The notes below the pieces were generated by a model. That model ran no database searches and had not been told where the DNA came from. It saw only the letters and a program-made list of their open reading frames with translations. The position numbers and the translations under genes were made by a program. From Acidobacteriota bacterium (GTDB lineage: Bacteria > Acidobacteriota > Terriglobia > Acidiferrales > UBA7541), in NCBI GenBank assembly GCA_021324935.1, contig JAJPIE010000044.1:62001-126000 (forward strand): DNA of 64,000 bases. Reading direction: 5' to 3'. Below, piece by piece: positions 35,608 through 44,732 of this stretch (position 1 is the first letter of the stretch; each line of letters begins with the position of its first letter).

Positions 35608-38547
35608 ATGAAGAGGAACCGCAAGATGAAGTTTGTGGTCGGATTGCTGGTGGGCGTGCTGGCGGCGCGAGCATGGTCGGCGCGGGCGGATGAGGAGAAG
35701 AATGCGAATGCGGCTGCGGATGCGCAGATTATCGGAGAGATTCACGACCACAGCGAGTTGATGGCGAATCTCGAGTATCTGTCGGATCAGATTGGGGCGC
35801 GACTGACGGGTACGCCGCAACTGAAACAGGCGAACGACTGGACCGCGGATATGTTCAAGAAGTACGGGCTGACGAACGTGCACCTCGAGCCATACACGAT
35901 TCCGCACGCGTGGATGCGCGGCAAGGCCGAGGCGCGGATCATTGCGCCGACGGAGCATCCGCTGACGATCGCGGCGGCGGCATGGACGCCGGGGACGAAG
36001 GGGAAAGTGCACGGACCGGTGGTGTATTTCGACGCGAAAGAGCCGAAGGATTTCGCGAAGTTCAAGGGCAAGCTGAAGGGCGCGATCGTGATTTTGACGG
36101 ATCCGCAGCCGCTTTCTCCGCCGAGGATGATCGATCAGAACCGCGAAGTGTATCACCCGATGGAAGAGCCACCCGCGCCGGCGGGACAGCCCGCGCGGCC
36201 GGACCCCTACGAAAAATATCTGCAGCAGGCGAAGGAGCGGAACAAGTTCCTGAAGGATGAGGGTGTGCTGGCGGTGCTGCGGGATGCGGGGAAGCCGCAC
36301 GCACTGCTGAATATGACCGATGGGACGACGGAACCCTTTCAGATGGGGCCGTTGACCGCGGCATTTGTCACCGGCGAAGGCTACCGGATGATTTTCCGAA
36401 TGCTGAAGAAGGGCCCAGTGGAAGTGGAACTGAACATCGCGAACACGCTCTCGAAGAAGCCGGTGGAAGTGAACAATACCGTGGCGGAGCTTCGCGGTTC
36501 GGAAAAGCCGGACGAGGTGGTGATTCTGGGAGCTCACCTGGATTCATGGGACCTGGGGACGGGAACGACGGACAACGGGACGGGTTCGATGGTGGTGCTG
36601 GAAGCGGCGCGGACGCTGGCGAAGCTGAATCTGAAACCGAAGCGTACGATCCGATTCATTTTGTTTACCGGAGAAGAGCAAGGGCTGATCGGGTCGAAGG
36701 AGTACGTGAAGGCCCACAAGAGCGAGTTGGACAAGATTTCTGCGGCGCTGATCCACGACAGCGGAACCGGGCGCGTGCTGGCGATCGGGCTACATGACAA
36801 CTATCAAGACCGGCAGATCGTGGACCAGGTGATTGCGCCGCTGGGCGAGCTGAAGATGCTGGAACCGACAATGGACCGGGAGTATGGAACGGATAGCCTC
36901 TCATTCGATGAGGTGGGCGTGCCGGGATTCTGGTGCGCGCAGGCGATCGCCGAATATTTCCAGACGCATCACAGCCAGTCGGACACGTTTGACAAGGCGT
37001 GGAAGGACGATCTGATGCAGGGAGCGCAGGTGCTGGCGACGTGGGCGTACAACACGGCGCAGTTGCCGGAGATGATGCCGAGGCGGGCAGTGCCGCTGGC
37101 GGCAGCGAAGCCGGAGAAGGCGGAAGAGGCGAAGGCGGATCCGGTGGCGGAAATAGACAAGAAGATCATCGAGCAGGTGAAGTCAGACAAGGACCAGTTG
37201 AAATCAGATCTGACGTACCTGACGACACAGATCGGGCCGAGGCTGACGGGTTCGCCGCAGCTGGATGCGGCGAGCCACTGGACAGAGCGGCAGTTCAAGG
37301 CGCTGGGACTGGAGAACGTACACCTGGAACCGTGGACGATCGCGCACAGTTGGACAAGGGGAACGGCGACGGGGCGCGTAATTACTCCGGCGGTGCACGA
37401 GCTGACGCTGGCGGAGGCGGGCTGGGCGGTGGGGACCAATGGGACGGTAAAGGGTGAACTGATCGGAGTGGATGCGGAAAAGCCGGAGGACCTGGAGAAA
37501 TACAAAGGAAAGCTGGGTGGAAAGATCGTTATCGTGGGGCGCCCGCGGGAGATGGAAGCGCCGCTGGACCCGATGCTGACTCCCTGGGGCCGGAGCGCAT
37601 TGCCGCTGAATCATGCGAAAGAAACGGGGACGATGGATTACCGGTCGTACGGGCAGACGCGACGAGAGCTGATGAAGATGTTGTCGGAGGAAAAGGCGCT
37701 GGCGGTGCTGAATGGATCGGAAAAGAGTTTTGGGTTGATGAACATGTCGACGGCATCGCGGGAGTACAAGGCGTCGGAGGTGCCGGTGGCGTACCTGGAG
37801 CGCGAGGATGACTTGCTGCTCTGGAGGATGCTGGAGGCGGGCGAGCCAGTCGAGGTGGAGGTGAACTTGGGAGGCACGTTCAGCGAAAAACCGGTGGAAG
37901 TGTACAACACGGTGGCGGAGATTCGCGGGACGGAGAAACCGGACGAGGTGGTGATTTTAGGGGCGCACTTGGACTCGTGGGATCTGGGTACGGGGGCGAC
38001 GGATAATGGGACCGGCTCGATGGCTGTGCTGGAGGCAGCGCGGGCGCTGCGGAAGCTGGACGTGAAGCCGAAGCGCACGATCCGGTTTGTCTTATTCACG
38101 GGAGAAGAGCAAGGACTGAATGGATCGAAGGCCTACGTGCAGGCGCACAAGGATGAACTGCCGAAGATTTCCGGCGTCCTGGTGCACGATACCGGCACGG
38201 GAAAAGTGCTGACGATCGGGCTGATGGGAAACTACAACGTACGGGAGACGATCGACCGAGTCATGTATCCGCTTTCGCAGCCGGTGGGCTTCATGGAACC
38301 GACCTTGCGGAGCGAAGGCGGCTCGGACCACGTGCCGTTCGACCAGGCGGGCGTGCCGGGATTCTGGTGCGTGCAGGAAGTGGCGGACTACGACAAGATG
38401 CACCATTCGCAGGCGGACACGCTGGACCACGTGCGGTGGGATGATTTAGCCGAGGGCGCGCAGGTGCTGGCGGTGTTTGCGTACAACGTGGCGGAGCTGA
38501 ATGAGATGCTGCCCAGAAAGCCAGAAAAGAAAGAAGCCGCGAAGTAA
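35608..38547 (+). CDS. Tandem-duplicated M28 zinc aminopeptidase
   Basis: A 979-residue exported protein made of two complete M28 modules. The first module has GAHLDSWDLGTGTTDNGTGS (H310), FTGEEQGLIGSKEYV, HDSGTGRV and THHSQSDT. The second repeats GAHLDSWDLGTGATDNGTGS (H787), FTGEEQGLNGSKAYV, HDTGTGKV and MHHSQADT. The period is 477 residues. Each half keeps both zinc-site His, Asp and Glu ligands and has a PA-like insert (for example FKGKLKGAIVILTDP). A signal peptide (VVGLLVGVLAARAWSARA) precedes them. Usual M28 enzymes are one module of about 450-550 residues. The start is the ATG at 35608 with a GAGGGGG site; the frame is open to 35530. Confidence 0.9.
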   Translation: MKRNRKMKFVVGLLVGVLAARAWSARADEEKNANAAADAQIIGEIHDHSELMANLEYLSDQIGARLTGTPQLKQANDWTADMFKKYGLTNVHLEPYTIPHAWMRGKAEARIIAPTEHPLTIAAAAWTPGTKGKVHGPVVYFDAKEPKDFAKFKGKLKGAIVILTDPQPLSPPRMIDQNREVYHPMEEPPAPAGQPARPDPYEKYLQQAKERNKFLKDEGVLAVLRDAGKPHALLNMTDGTTEPFQMGPLTAAFVTGEGYRMIFRMLKKGPVEVELNIANTLSKKPVEVNNTVAELRGSEKPDEVVILGAHLDSWDLGTGTTDNGTGSMVVLEAARTLAKLNLKPKRTIRFILFTGEEQGLIGSKEYVKAHKSELDKISAALIHDSGTGRVLAIGLHDNYQDRQIVDQVIAPLGELKMLEPTMDREYGTDSLSFDEVGVPGFWCAQAIAEYFQTHHSQSDTFDKAWKDDLMQGAQVLATWAYNTAQLPEMMPRRAVPLAAAKPEKAEEAKADPVAEIDKKIIEQVKSDKDQLKSDLTYLTTQIGPRLTGSPQLDAASHWTERQFKALGLENVHLEPWTIAHSWTRGTATGRVITPAVHELTLAEAGWAVGTNGTVKGELIGVDAEKPEDLEKYKGKLGGKIVIVGRPREMEAPLDPMLTPWGRSALPLNHAKETGTMDYRSYGQTRRELMKMLSEEKALAVLNGSEKSFGLMNMSTASREYKASEVPVAYLEREDDLLLWRMLEAGEPVEVEVNLGGTFSEKPVEVYNTVAEIRGTEKPDEVVILGAHLDSWDLGTGATDNGTGSMAVLEAARALRKLDVKPKRTIRFVLFTGEEQGLNGSKAYVQAHKDELPKISGVLVHDTGTGKVLTIGLMGNYNVRETIDRVMYPLSQPVGFMEPTLRSEGGSDHVPFDQAGVPGFWCVQEVADYDKMHHSQADTLDHVRWDDLAEGAQVLAVFAYNVAELNEMLPRKPEKKEAAK

Positions 38548-38591
38548 CGAAGTAAAGAGGTAATGAAGTAAGGAAAAGGCGAAGGCGGAAG

Positions 38592-39041
38592 ATGCGAGCC
38601 GTGGTGCAGCGGGTGAGCCGCGCGAAAGTGACGATGGAGGGTCGAGTCACGGGAGAGATTGGGCCCGGGCTGATGATCCTGCTTGGGGTGGGGAAGGAAG
38701 ACACATCGCAAGTGGCGGCAGGGATGGCAGAAAAGCTGGCAAACCTGCGGATTTTCGAAGATGCACAGGGAAAGATGAACCTCTCGCTGCTGGATGTGAA
38801 GGGAAGTGCGCTGGTGGTCTCGCAATTCACGCTATATGGGGACGCGCGGGGACAGAGGCGGCCGAGCTTTATTTCGGCGGCGCCACCGGAGCTGGCGAAG
38901 AAACTTTACGAGGAGTTCTGTGAGGCGACGCGGAAGCTCGGCCTGACGGTGGCCACAGGGATTTTCCAGGCGATGATGTCCGTGGAGTTGGTGAATGAGG
39001 GGCCGGTAACGATTCTGGTGGATTCGGAAAAGACGTTTTGA
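38592..39041 (+). CDS. dtd: D-aminoacyl-tRNA deacylase
   Basis: A 149-residue protein of normal family length. It removes D-amino acids (and glycine from tRNA-Ala) by chiral proofreading in the cytoplasm. Hallmarks are [13 protein letters not shown] at the N-terminus, [12 protein letters not shown], the SQFTLYGD motif (SQxTL) and NEGPVTI (the Gly-cis-Pro motif). It starts 44 bp after the M28 gene and is probably co-transcribed. Confidence 0.96.
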   Translation: MRAVVQRVSRAKVTMEGRVTGEIGPGLMILLGVGKEDTSQVAAGMAEKLANLRIFEDAQGKMNLSLLDVKGSALVVSQFTLYGDARGQRRPSFISAAPPELAKKLYEEFCEATRKLGLTVATGIFQAMMSVELVNEGPVTILVDSEKTF

Positions 39042-39134
39042 CGGTGACCAGTGGCCGGCGACGAGTATAAGATGACTGGTAATTGGCGGCTCTAGCATCA
39101 ATGCGCAGGACACGGACGCAAAAACGGAGGCGAT

Positions 39135-39914
39135 TTGCAAAAGAGTCGCCAAGTTACTGAGCCGGCCGCGCGCACGAAAAAGCGCACGCCAGGGGACTCG
39201 CGAGAGGCGATACCCTGGAAGAAGTGGAGGGTTGAGGAAGTCTTTGCGGAGCTGCGGCTGATGGGGACGAAGAAGAACGTCGAGGGAATGGCGAAGTTCG
39301 GGATACGGGCGGCAAACGCATATCGGGTGTCGAAGTCAAGGCTGGATGTGCTGGCCAAGAGGGTCGGGAGAAATCATGGGTTGGGGTTGAGGCCGAGGGA
39401 GAGCGGTGTTCACGGCGCCAGGATTCTGGCGGGAATGATCAGCAGGCCGGAGAAGGTTAGGGCGGCACGGATGGAGCAGTGGGTTCGGGGCTTCGACAAC
39501 TGGGACACATGCGATGGAACGTGCTGTCACCTGTTTGTGTTTGCGAAACCGGCGTGGACGAAGGCGTTTGCATGTACGCGCCGGACAAGCGAGTTCCAGA
39601 AGCGGGCCGGATTTGCAATGGCGGCGTATCTGGCTTATCGGGATAAATCGCCCGGGGACGCCAAATTTCTGAATTTCCTGAAAATTATTGAGCGGGAAGC
39701 GGACGACGAGCGGAATTTCGTGTGCAAAGCGGTGAATTGGGCGCTGCGAAACATCGGGAAGCGAAACTTGCGGCTGAACACCGCGGCGATCAACGCCGGG
39801 GAGAGGTTGCGCAAAAGGGAATCGCGGGCAGCGCGATGGGTGGCTGCGGACGCGCTGCGGGAGTTGCGGAGCGAGGCGGTGCAGGAACGGCTTCGCCGGA
39901 AGGAACGCGAGTAG
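39135..39914 (+). CDS. DNA alkylation repair protein (AlkD-like HEAT repeat)
   Basis: A 259-residue all-helical protein. The AlkD active-site region is visible: RGFDNWDTCDG (Trp and Asp) and CKAVNWALRNIGKRN (the Arg of AlkD). The N-terminal segment, WRVEEVFAELRLMGTKKNVE, is also typical. AlkD glycosylases remove bulky or cationic alkylpurines without base flipping. The start is TTG at 39135, supported by GGAGG at 39126-39130. The stop (TAG) directly abuts the ATG of the next gene, so the two form an operon. Confidence 0.85.
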   Translation: MQKSRQVTEPAARTKKRTPGDSREAIPWKKWRVEEVFAELRLMGTKKNVEGMAKFGIRAANAYRVSKSRLDVLAKRVGRNHGLGLRPRESGVHGARILAGMISRPEKVRAARMEQWVRGFDNWDTCDGTCCHLFVFAKPAWTKAFACTRRTSEFQKRAGFAMAAYLAYRDKSPGDAKFLNFLKIIEREADDERNFVCKAVNWALRNIGKRNLRLNTAAINAGERLRKRESRAARWVAADALRELRSEAVQERLRRKERE

Positions 39915-40373
39915 ATGGCGCCGGGAGGGAGGGAGATACGGATTCGACGCGTGCGCGGCGGCGACGCGGGGCGGGTCGCGGAGCTTGCAACGCAACTGGG
40001 CTATCCCGCAACCACGCGGGAGATGAAACTGCGGCTGAAGCAAGCGATGGCGGATAAAGACGCCGCGTGTTTCGTGGCGGAATTGGCACCGGAAGGCGTG
40101 GTGGGGTGGATTCATGTGAGCGTGACGCCGCTGCTGGAGGTGGAAAGGCGAGCGGAAGTGAACGGATTGGTAGTGGATGAGCGGGTACGCAGCCAAGGGG
40201 CTGGGGCGATGCTGTTGGGGGCGGGGGAAAAGTGGGCGCGGGGAAAGCGGTGCAACAGCATGTCCGTACGATCGAACGTGGTGCGGGAACGGGCGCATGG
40301 GTTTTACCTGCGAAACGGTTACGAGCATTACAAGACGCAGAAGGCCTTCCGGAAAAGGTTGCGCACGTGTTGA
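39915..40373 (+). CDS. GNAT family N-acetyltransferase
   Basis: A 152-residue acetyltransferase. Motif A is VNGLVVDERVRSQGAGAMLL (acetyl-CoA pyrophosphate loop RSQGAG), followed by the beta-bulge strand NSMSVRSNVVRERAHGFY and the closing LRNGYEHYKTQKAF. The substrate is unknown. The ATG follows the AlkD stop with no gap; AAGGAA inside the upstream gene is a likely ribosome-binding site. Co-expression with a DNA repair gene is implied by the layout only. Confidence 0.88.
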   Translation: MAPGGREIRIRRVRGGDAGRVAELATQLGYPATTREMKLRLKQAMADKDAACFVAELAPEGVVGWIHVSVTPLLEVERRAEVNGLVVDERVRSQGAGAMLLGAGEKWARGKRCNSMSVRSNVVRERAHGFYLRNGYEHYKTQKAFRKRLRTC

Positions 40374-40502
40374 AGTCTTTAGGATGATCTTCGGAATGCC
40401 GTGGCAGGCCGACCAGACGATCGGTATTGCCAGGGGCGCCTGAGCGTGATGGCAGCGGGGTGGCAAATTGGGAGCGTGTTATAAGCGGAGACTGGTCACA
40501 TG

Positions 40503-40517
40503 TATCGTAATACGATA
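40503..40517. promoter_or_regulatory. Palindromic operator upstream of the marR gene
   Basis: A perfect palindrome, TATCGTA-A-TACGATA, ends 10 nt before the MarR ATG. Its shape (7-bp arms, 1-nt centre) suits a winged-helix dimer, and autoregulation is likely. A near-copy lies at 45896-45910. Confidence 0.7.
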
Positions 40518-40527
40518 GACTTGAAAC

Positions 40528-40989
40528 ATGGCAACCAGGATAACGGACGGGGAGTACCAGGCGCTTTCGCAGCTTCGCTATCTAATCCGAAAGTTTCTGC
40601 AGGAAGGGGACCTGACGGCAAGAGACGCGGGGCTGGAACCGCAGCAATATCTATTGCTGCTGGCGATTCGGGGTCTGGACCCGAGGCACGAGGCGAGCAT
40701 CCGAACGCTCGCCGAGCGGTTGTCACTCAGGCATCACAGCACCGTGGAGCTGGTGGACCGGCTGGAAGCCCACGGATTGGTGAAACGCACGCGGGGAACG
40801 CATGACCGGCGGCAGGTGCTGGTGTCGCTGCAGCCGCGCGGAGAGAAGTTGCTGGAAAAGGTAGTTACGCAGCGAATCGTGGAATTAAGGTCGCACGGGC
40901 ACTCACTGGTGGCCGCAATCGGGAGTCTGCTCGAAGCAAGCCCGAGGCGACCGCATCGATCCAATCGAAGAAAACAGCGGCCCAAATGA
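40528..40989 (+). CDS. MarR-family transcriptional regulator
   Basis: A 153-residue winged-helix regulator. The helix-turn-helix is IRTLAERLSLRHHSTVELVDR and the wing is RTRGTHDRRQVLVSL, with DRR typical of MarR. A basic C-terminal tail (RRPHRSNRRKQRPK) follows the dimer helix. MarR proteins usually repress their own gene and a neighbour and release DNA on ligand binding. A perfect palindrome sits directly upstream. A CLC channel gene follows on the same strand 27 bp after the stop. Confidence 0.92.
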   Translation: MATRITDGEYQALSQLRYLIRKFLQEGDLTARDAGLEPQQYLLLLAIRGLDPRHEASIRTLAERLSLRHHSTVELVDRLEAHGLVKRTRGTHDRRQVLVSLQPRGEKLLEKVVTQRIVELRSHGHSLVAAIGSLLEASPRRPHRSNRRKQRPK

Positions 40990-41016
40990 AGTAAGGCCGC
41001 ATCCGGAGAACATTCC

Positions 41017-42840
41017 TTGCATCAACAAGAAAAAATCCGGGGAGCGCTCCCCCGAAAAACAGGAGTGCGCCGCAACGAAGAACTCGGCGACTTCACGACA
41101 ACGTGGAGGGTGTTCCCGATATCCGGGCTGGCGATCCTCATTGGGGGAATTTGTGCTTTCGTGGCGCTGGCGCTTTTGCGTTTGATCGGGTTGTTTACAC
41201 ACCTTTTTTATTACGGCAACTGGGGCGGGAGCCTGATTTCCCCGGCGGGAAACCACCTCGGGTATTGGAGCGTTCTGGTGCCGGTGGCGGGCGGATTGAT
41301 CGTCGGTGTGATGGCACGGTTCGGGTCGGAGCGGATTCGCGGGCACGGAATTCCGGAGGCGATCGAAGCAATTCTGATGAACGGGAGCCGCGTGGAACCG
41401 AAGGTGGCCTTCCTGAAGCCCGTGTCGTCGGCGATTGCGATCGGGTCGGGCGGACCGTTTGGTGCGGAAGGTCCAATCATTATGACCGGCTGCGCGGTTG
41501 GATCGATGATCGCGCAACTGTTCCATCTGACGAGCGCAGAACGGAAAACACTGTTGGTGGCGGGTGCGGCAGGAGGCATGTCGGCAACGTTCGCCTCGCC
41601 GGTTGCGGCGGTACTGCTGGCGGTAGAGCTGCTGTTGTTCGAATGGAAGCCGCGGAGCCTGATACCTGTGGCGCTGGCGAGCGGCGTGGCCGCGATGTTG
41701 CGGCGATATATTTTGGGCTCGGGCCCATTGTTTCCGGTTCCGTATCACCCGCTGGTGATCGAGCCGACGGCGCTTTTGGGGTGCGTGCTGGTGGGTGTGC
41801 TGGCCGGGGTGCTCTCGGCGTTGCTTTCCCATTCGATTTATGCGGTCGAGGATGCATTTTCCCATTTGAAATTGCACTGGATGTGGTGGCCGGCGATTGG
41901 CGGCGTGGCCGTGGGCCTGGGCGGATTGATTTTTCCGCAGGCGTTGGGCGTGGGTTATGACACAATCGGGCAACTGCTGCAGGGGATCGTCACGACAAAA
42001 GTGATCTTGGGCATCCTGCTGGTGAAATGGTTCATCTGGGCCGTTTCGCTGGGATCGGGGACATCGGGAGGCGTGCTGGCGCCGCTGCTGATGATGGGCG
42101 GAGCGCTGGGCGGAATTGAAGCGATGTTCCTGCCCAACGAAGGTGCGGGATTCTGGCCACTGATCAGCATGGCCGCGGTGCTGGGCAGCACAATGGGATC
42201 GCCGCTGATGGCGGTGATATTCGCATTCGAGCTGACGCACGACGCGAACGTGATGCTGCCGCTGCTGGTGGGGACGATTGCGGCATACACGGTGACGGTG
42301 ATGACGCTGAAGCGGTCCATCCTGACGGAGAAGATCGCGCGGCGCGGCCTGCACTTGAGCCGGGAGTACGCGGTAGACCCGCTGGAGTTGCTCTATGTGC
42401 GCGAGGTGATGCAGCCGGAGGTCCACACGCTGCCGGAGACGAAATCCATCCGCGAAGTGCTGCATTCGCCGCAACTCATCGACTGGCATGCGCAGCGATT
42501 GCTGCCCGTGGTGAATCAACAGGGCGTGGTGGTGGGGCTTGTGACGTCGGGTGATTTGTACGAATGGCAGAAGCACGATGGAAACAACAGTGGAGAGAAG
42601 CCGCTGCGGGATGCGATCCGAACCAACTACGTGGGAGCGGCGCCGGATGAGCCGCTGCGAGCGGCGGTTCACCGGATGGCGGAGAACGGAATCACGCGAA
42701 TGCCGGTAATCGACGCCGAAACGAAGAAGGTGATGGGGATCGTTTCGCTGGACGACGTGTTAAAGGCGAGGACCAGACACCTGGAGGAAGAACGGCGCAA
42801 GGAGCGCGTGCTGGGATTGGGGAATTTGTCGTTGAACTAG
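41017..42840 (+). CDS. CLC chloride channel/transporter with CBS pair (first copy)
   Basis: A 607-residue membrane protein. The CLC core has about ten or more helices, with the selectivity motif GSGGPFGAEGP (the gating Glu in AEGP) near residue 150 and GSGTSGGVLAPLL later. Two CBS domains at about 460-590 (VREVMQPEVHTLPE and RTNYVGAAPDEPLRAAVHRM) probably sense adenyl nucleotides. The start is TTG at 41017, with GGAGAAC upstream. It is 27 bp downstream of marR, so likely the same transcript. It is converging with, and only distantly similar to, the second CLC gene. Confidence 0.92.
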   Translation: MHQQEKIRGALPRKTGVRRNEELGDFTTTWRVFPISGLAILIGGICAFVALALLRLIGLFTHLFYYGNWGGSLISPAGNHLGYWSVLVPVAGGLIVGVMARFGSERIRGHGIPEAIEAILMNGSRVEPKVAFLKPVSSAIAIGSGGPFGAEGPIIMTGCAVGSMIAQLFHLTSAERKTLLVAGAAGGMSATFASPVAAVLLAVELLLFEWKPRSLIPVALASGVAAMLRRYILGSGPLFPVPYHPLVIEPTALLGCVLVGVLAGVLSALLSHSIYAVEDAFSHLKLHWMWWPAIGGVAVGLGGLIFPQALGVGYDTIGQLLQGIVTTKVILGILLVKWFIWAVSLGSGTSGGVLAPLLMMGGALGGIEAMFLPNEGAGFWPLISMAAVLGSTMGSPLMAVIFAFELTHDANVMLPLLVGTIAAYTVTVMTLKRSILTEKIARRGLHLSREYAVDPLELLYVREVMQPEVHTLPETKSIREVLHSPQLIDWHAQRLLPVVNQQGVVVGLVTSGDLYEWQKHDGNNSGEKPLRDAIRTNYVGAAPDEPLRAAVHRMAENGITRMPVIDAETKKVMGIVSLDDVLKARTRHLEEERRKERVLGLGNLSLN

Positions 42841-42870
42841 GCTGAAGGAGCGGCGGAGGTTTACGAAGAG

Positions 42871-42903
42871 GGGCTGACTTGAAAGGTCAGCGCTACATTG
42901 GGG
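42871..42903. repeat. Dispersed repeat copy 10 (second half only)
   Basis: The hairpin GCTGACTTGAAAGGTCAGC followed by GCTACATTGGGG, matching the second halves of copies 3, 7 and 8. It lies between the two convergent CLC genes. Confidence 0.7.
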
Positions 42904-42956
42904 GAGGAAGAGAGCACCCGGGCCGGCAAGACCGTTGGGTGCGGAGACTGCTTCGA

Positions 42957-44732
42957 TTAATACGGGGCGGGGAATTCACTGCGGGATTTGCGGTAGGCTT
43001 CCATGACGTCGGCGAGATCCAACACACCTAAGACTTGAGAAAGATCGGCGCGGTTGACCACCGGGATCAGCGGATAACGGGTGACGAGCGGAAGCGCGTC
43101 CTCGAGGTCTTCATCGGGGTGGAGATAAGGCACCGCGGTGATGGCCTGGGTGTCACGGAGGAGGCGCGCATCGCCGGCTTCGACGAGGTGGCGGAGTTCC
43201 CCGAAAGAAATCTGCGCAGGGGGTTGATTGGGAATCGCGACAAGGAAGCAGGGCTCGGCGGTATGGCTGACGAAGGGCCAGGCTTCGGCGGCGGACTTTG
43301 CGCCATCGAGAATGATGGAGGGGCGAGGGCGCATGGAATCCTCGACGTTCAGGGTCTCCGCCTCGCGTTTTTCTTCCATGGCCGGCAAGGAGAGGCCATC
43401 GTGGCGGGTGATGAGCTCGAGGATGGGAACCGCCTGCAAGCGGCGGGCAATGAGATAGGAAAAGGTGTTGGCGACGAGGACAGGAAGGATGATGGAGTAG
43501 TCACCGCTGACTTCGAGAGCCATGAAGATGGAGGTAATCGGCGCGCGGAGGAAGCCCGCGAAGAGAACACCCATTCCGACTAGGGCATAAGTGCCGACGG
43601 AGCCGGTGAGATGCGGGAAGAAAAGGCGCTCGACGGAACCAACGGCGCCACCGAGCATGGCGCCGATGAAGAGCGTGGGCGCGAACATGCCGCCGGGCGT
43701 TCCGCTGCACAAGGAAAGCGTGGTAGCGAGAATTTTCAATCCGGCGAGCATGCCGAGGACTTCCCAGGTGTATTGATCGTGCATGGCTTGATCCATGAAG
43801 TCGTATCCGGCGCCCATAACCTGCGGGAATCCGGCGAAGGCGATCAAACCGATCAAGAGTCCGGCAAAACCAGGATAGAGAAATTGCAGCGTCTGCGGAG
43901 TGGCTTTCAGTTTCGGGCGAAGCCAGCCGATCGCTTTGGAGAAGACGACGGAGGCGATGCCGCCGAGAATTCCCAGAACGCTATAGGCAACGAGTTCCTG
44001 CCAACGGATGACACCGACTGAGGGAATGCGGAACAAGGGCTCGGCGCCGAGGAACAGGCGCATGGTGACGACCCCTGAGACGGCGGAAAGAACGATGGCG
44101 CCGAAGATGCCAGCGCTCCAGTGGCGGATGACTTCTTCGATGACGAAGAGCACGGCGGAGATGGGGGCGTTGAAGGCGGCGGCAAGGCCGGCAGCGGCGC
44201 CCACGGGAGCGAGGAGGCGCATCTTTTTCCGGGAGAGCTTGAGCCGCGCGCCGACGGCAGAGGCGAGGCCCGCCCCGATCTGCAACGAAGGGTCTTCGGG
44301 GCCGAGAGAGTGGCCGGAACCGATGGCAAGGGAAGCAGTGATGAACTTTCCGATGACGGTGCGCAGCGGAATATAGCCATCGGAGATATAGAGAGCGGCT
44401 TTGGTCTGATTGAGGCCGCTGCCGGCAGCGCCACTGAAGAGGGTGAAGATCAAAATAGAGATGAAAAGCCCGGTGAGACAGGGAGCGAGAAAGGCGCGCA
44501 GCGGAGAAGGCGTCAGCGAGCTGCCAAGAAGGTAGAGGCGGGCCCACTCCATGGTGATGCGGAAGCAGACGACGGCGAGGCCCGCGAAGATGCCGATGAA
44601 AACGGCAAGGATGAGGAAGAAGCGGTCCTCGTCGAACGAGAGTTGCGCGGTGATGCGGCGGCGCAGGGAGGTTGCGGCGGATGCGATGGGATCGGGCGAG
44701 GGTAAAGGCAAAGTTTTGTTGGTTGCGCTCAC
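42957..44732 (-). CDS. CLC chloride channel/transporter with CBS domains (second copy)
   Basis: A 591-residue CLC protein. The core includes GSGHSLGPEDPSLQIGAG, where GPEDP replaces the usual GREGP but keeps the Glu, then FNAPISAVLFVIEE and CSGTPGGMFAPTLFIG. The C-terminal third has a degenerate CBS region (SMRPRPSIILDG, and TRYPLIPVVNRADLSQVLGV). Anion channel or H+/Cl- exchange activity is expected. The start is the GTG at 44732, which overlaps the TPR gene stop as GTGA and so is translationally coupled. The longer frame to 44801 would overlap the TPR gene needlessly. Confidence 0.9.
   Translation of the reverse strand: MSATNKTLPLPSPDPIASAATSLRRRITAQLSFDEDRFFLILAVFIGIFAGLAVVCFRITMEWARLYLLGSSLTPSPLRAFLAPCLTGLFISILIFTLFSGAAGSGLNQTKAALYISDGYIPLRTVIGKFITASLAIGSGHSLGPEDPSLQIGAGLASAVGARLKLSRKKMRLLAPVGAAAGLAAAFNAPISAVLFVIEEVIRHWSAGIFGAIVLSAVSGVVTMRLFLGAEPLFRIPSVGVIRWQELVAYSVLGILGGIASVVFSKAIGWLRPKLKATPQTLQFLYPGFAGLLIGLIAFAGFPQVMGAGYDFMDQAMHDQYTWEVLGMLAGLKILATTLSLCSGTPGGMFAPTLFIGAMLGGAVGSVERLFFPHLTGSVGTYALVGMGVLFAGFLRAPITSIFMALEVSGDYSIILPVLVANTFSYLIARRLQAVPILELITRHDGLSLPAMEEKREAETLNVEDSMRPRPSIILDGAKSAAEAWPFVSHTAEPCFLVAIPNQPPAQISFGELRHLVEAGDARLLRDTQAITAVPYLHPDEDLEDALPLVTRYPLIPVVNRADLSQVLGVLDLADVMEAYRKSRSEFPAPY

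Noticed and set aside
40903..42672. A 589-codon minus-strand frame opposite the first CLC gene
   Set aside because: Arg/His/Gln-rich shadow; the plus strand has unmistakable CLC and CBS motifs.
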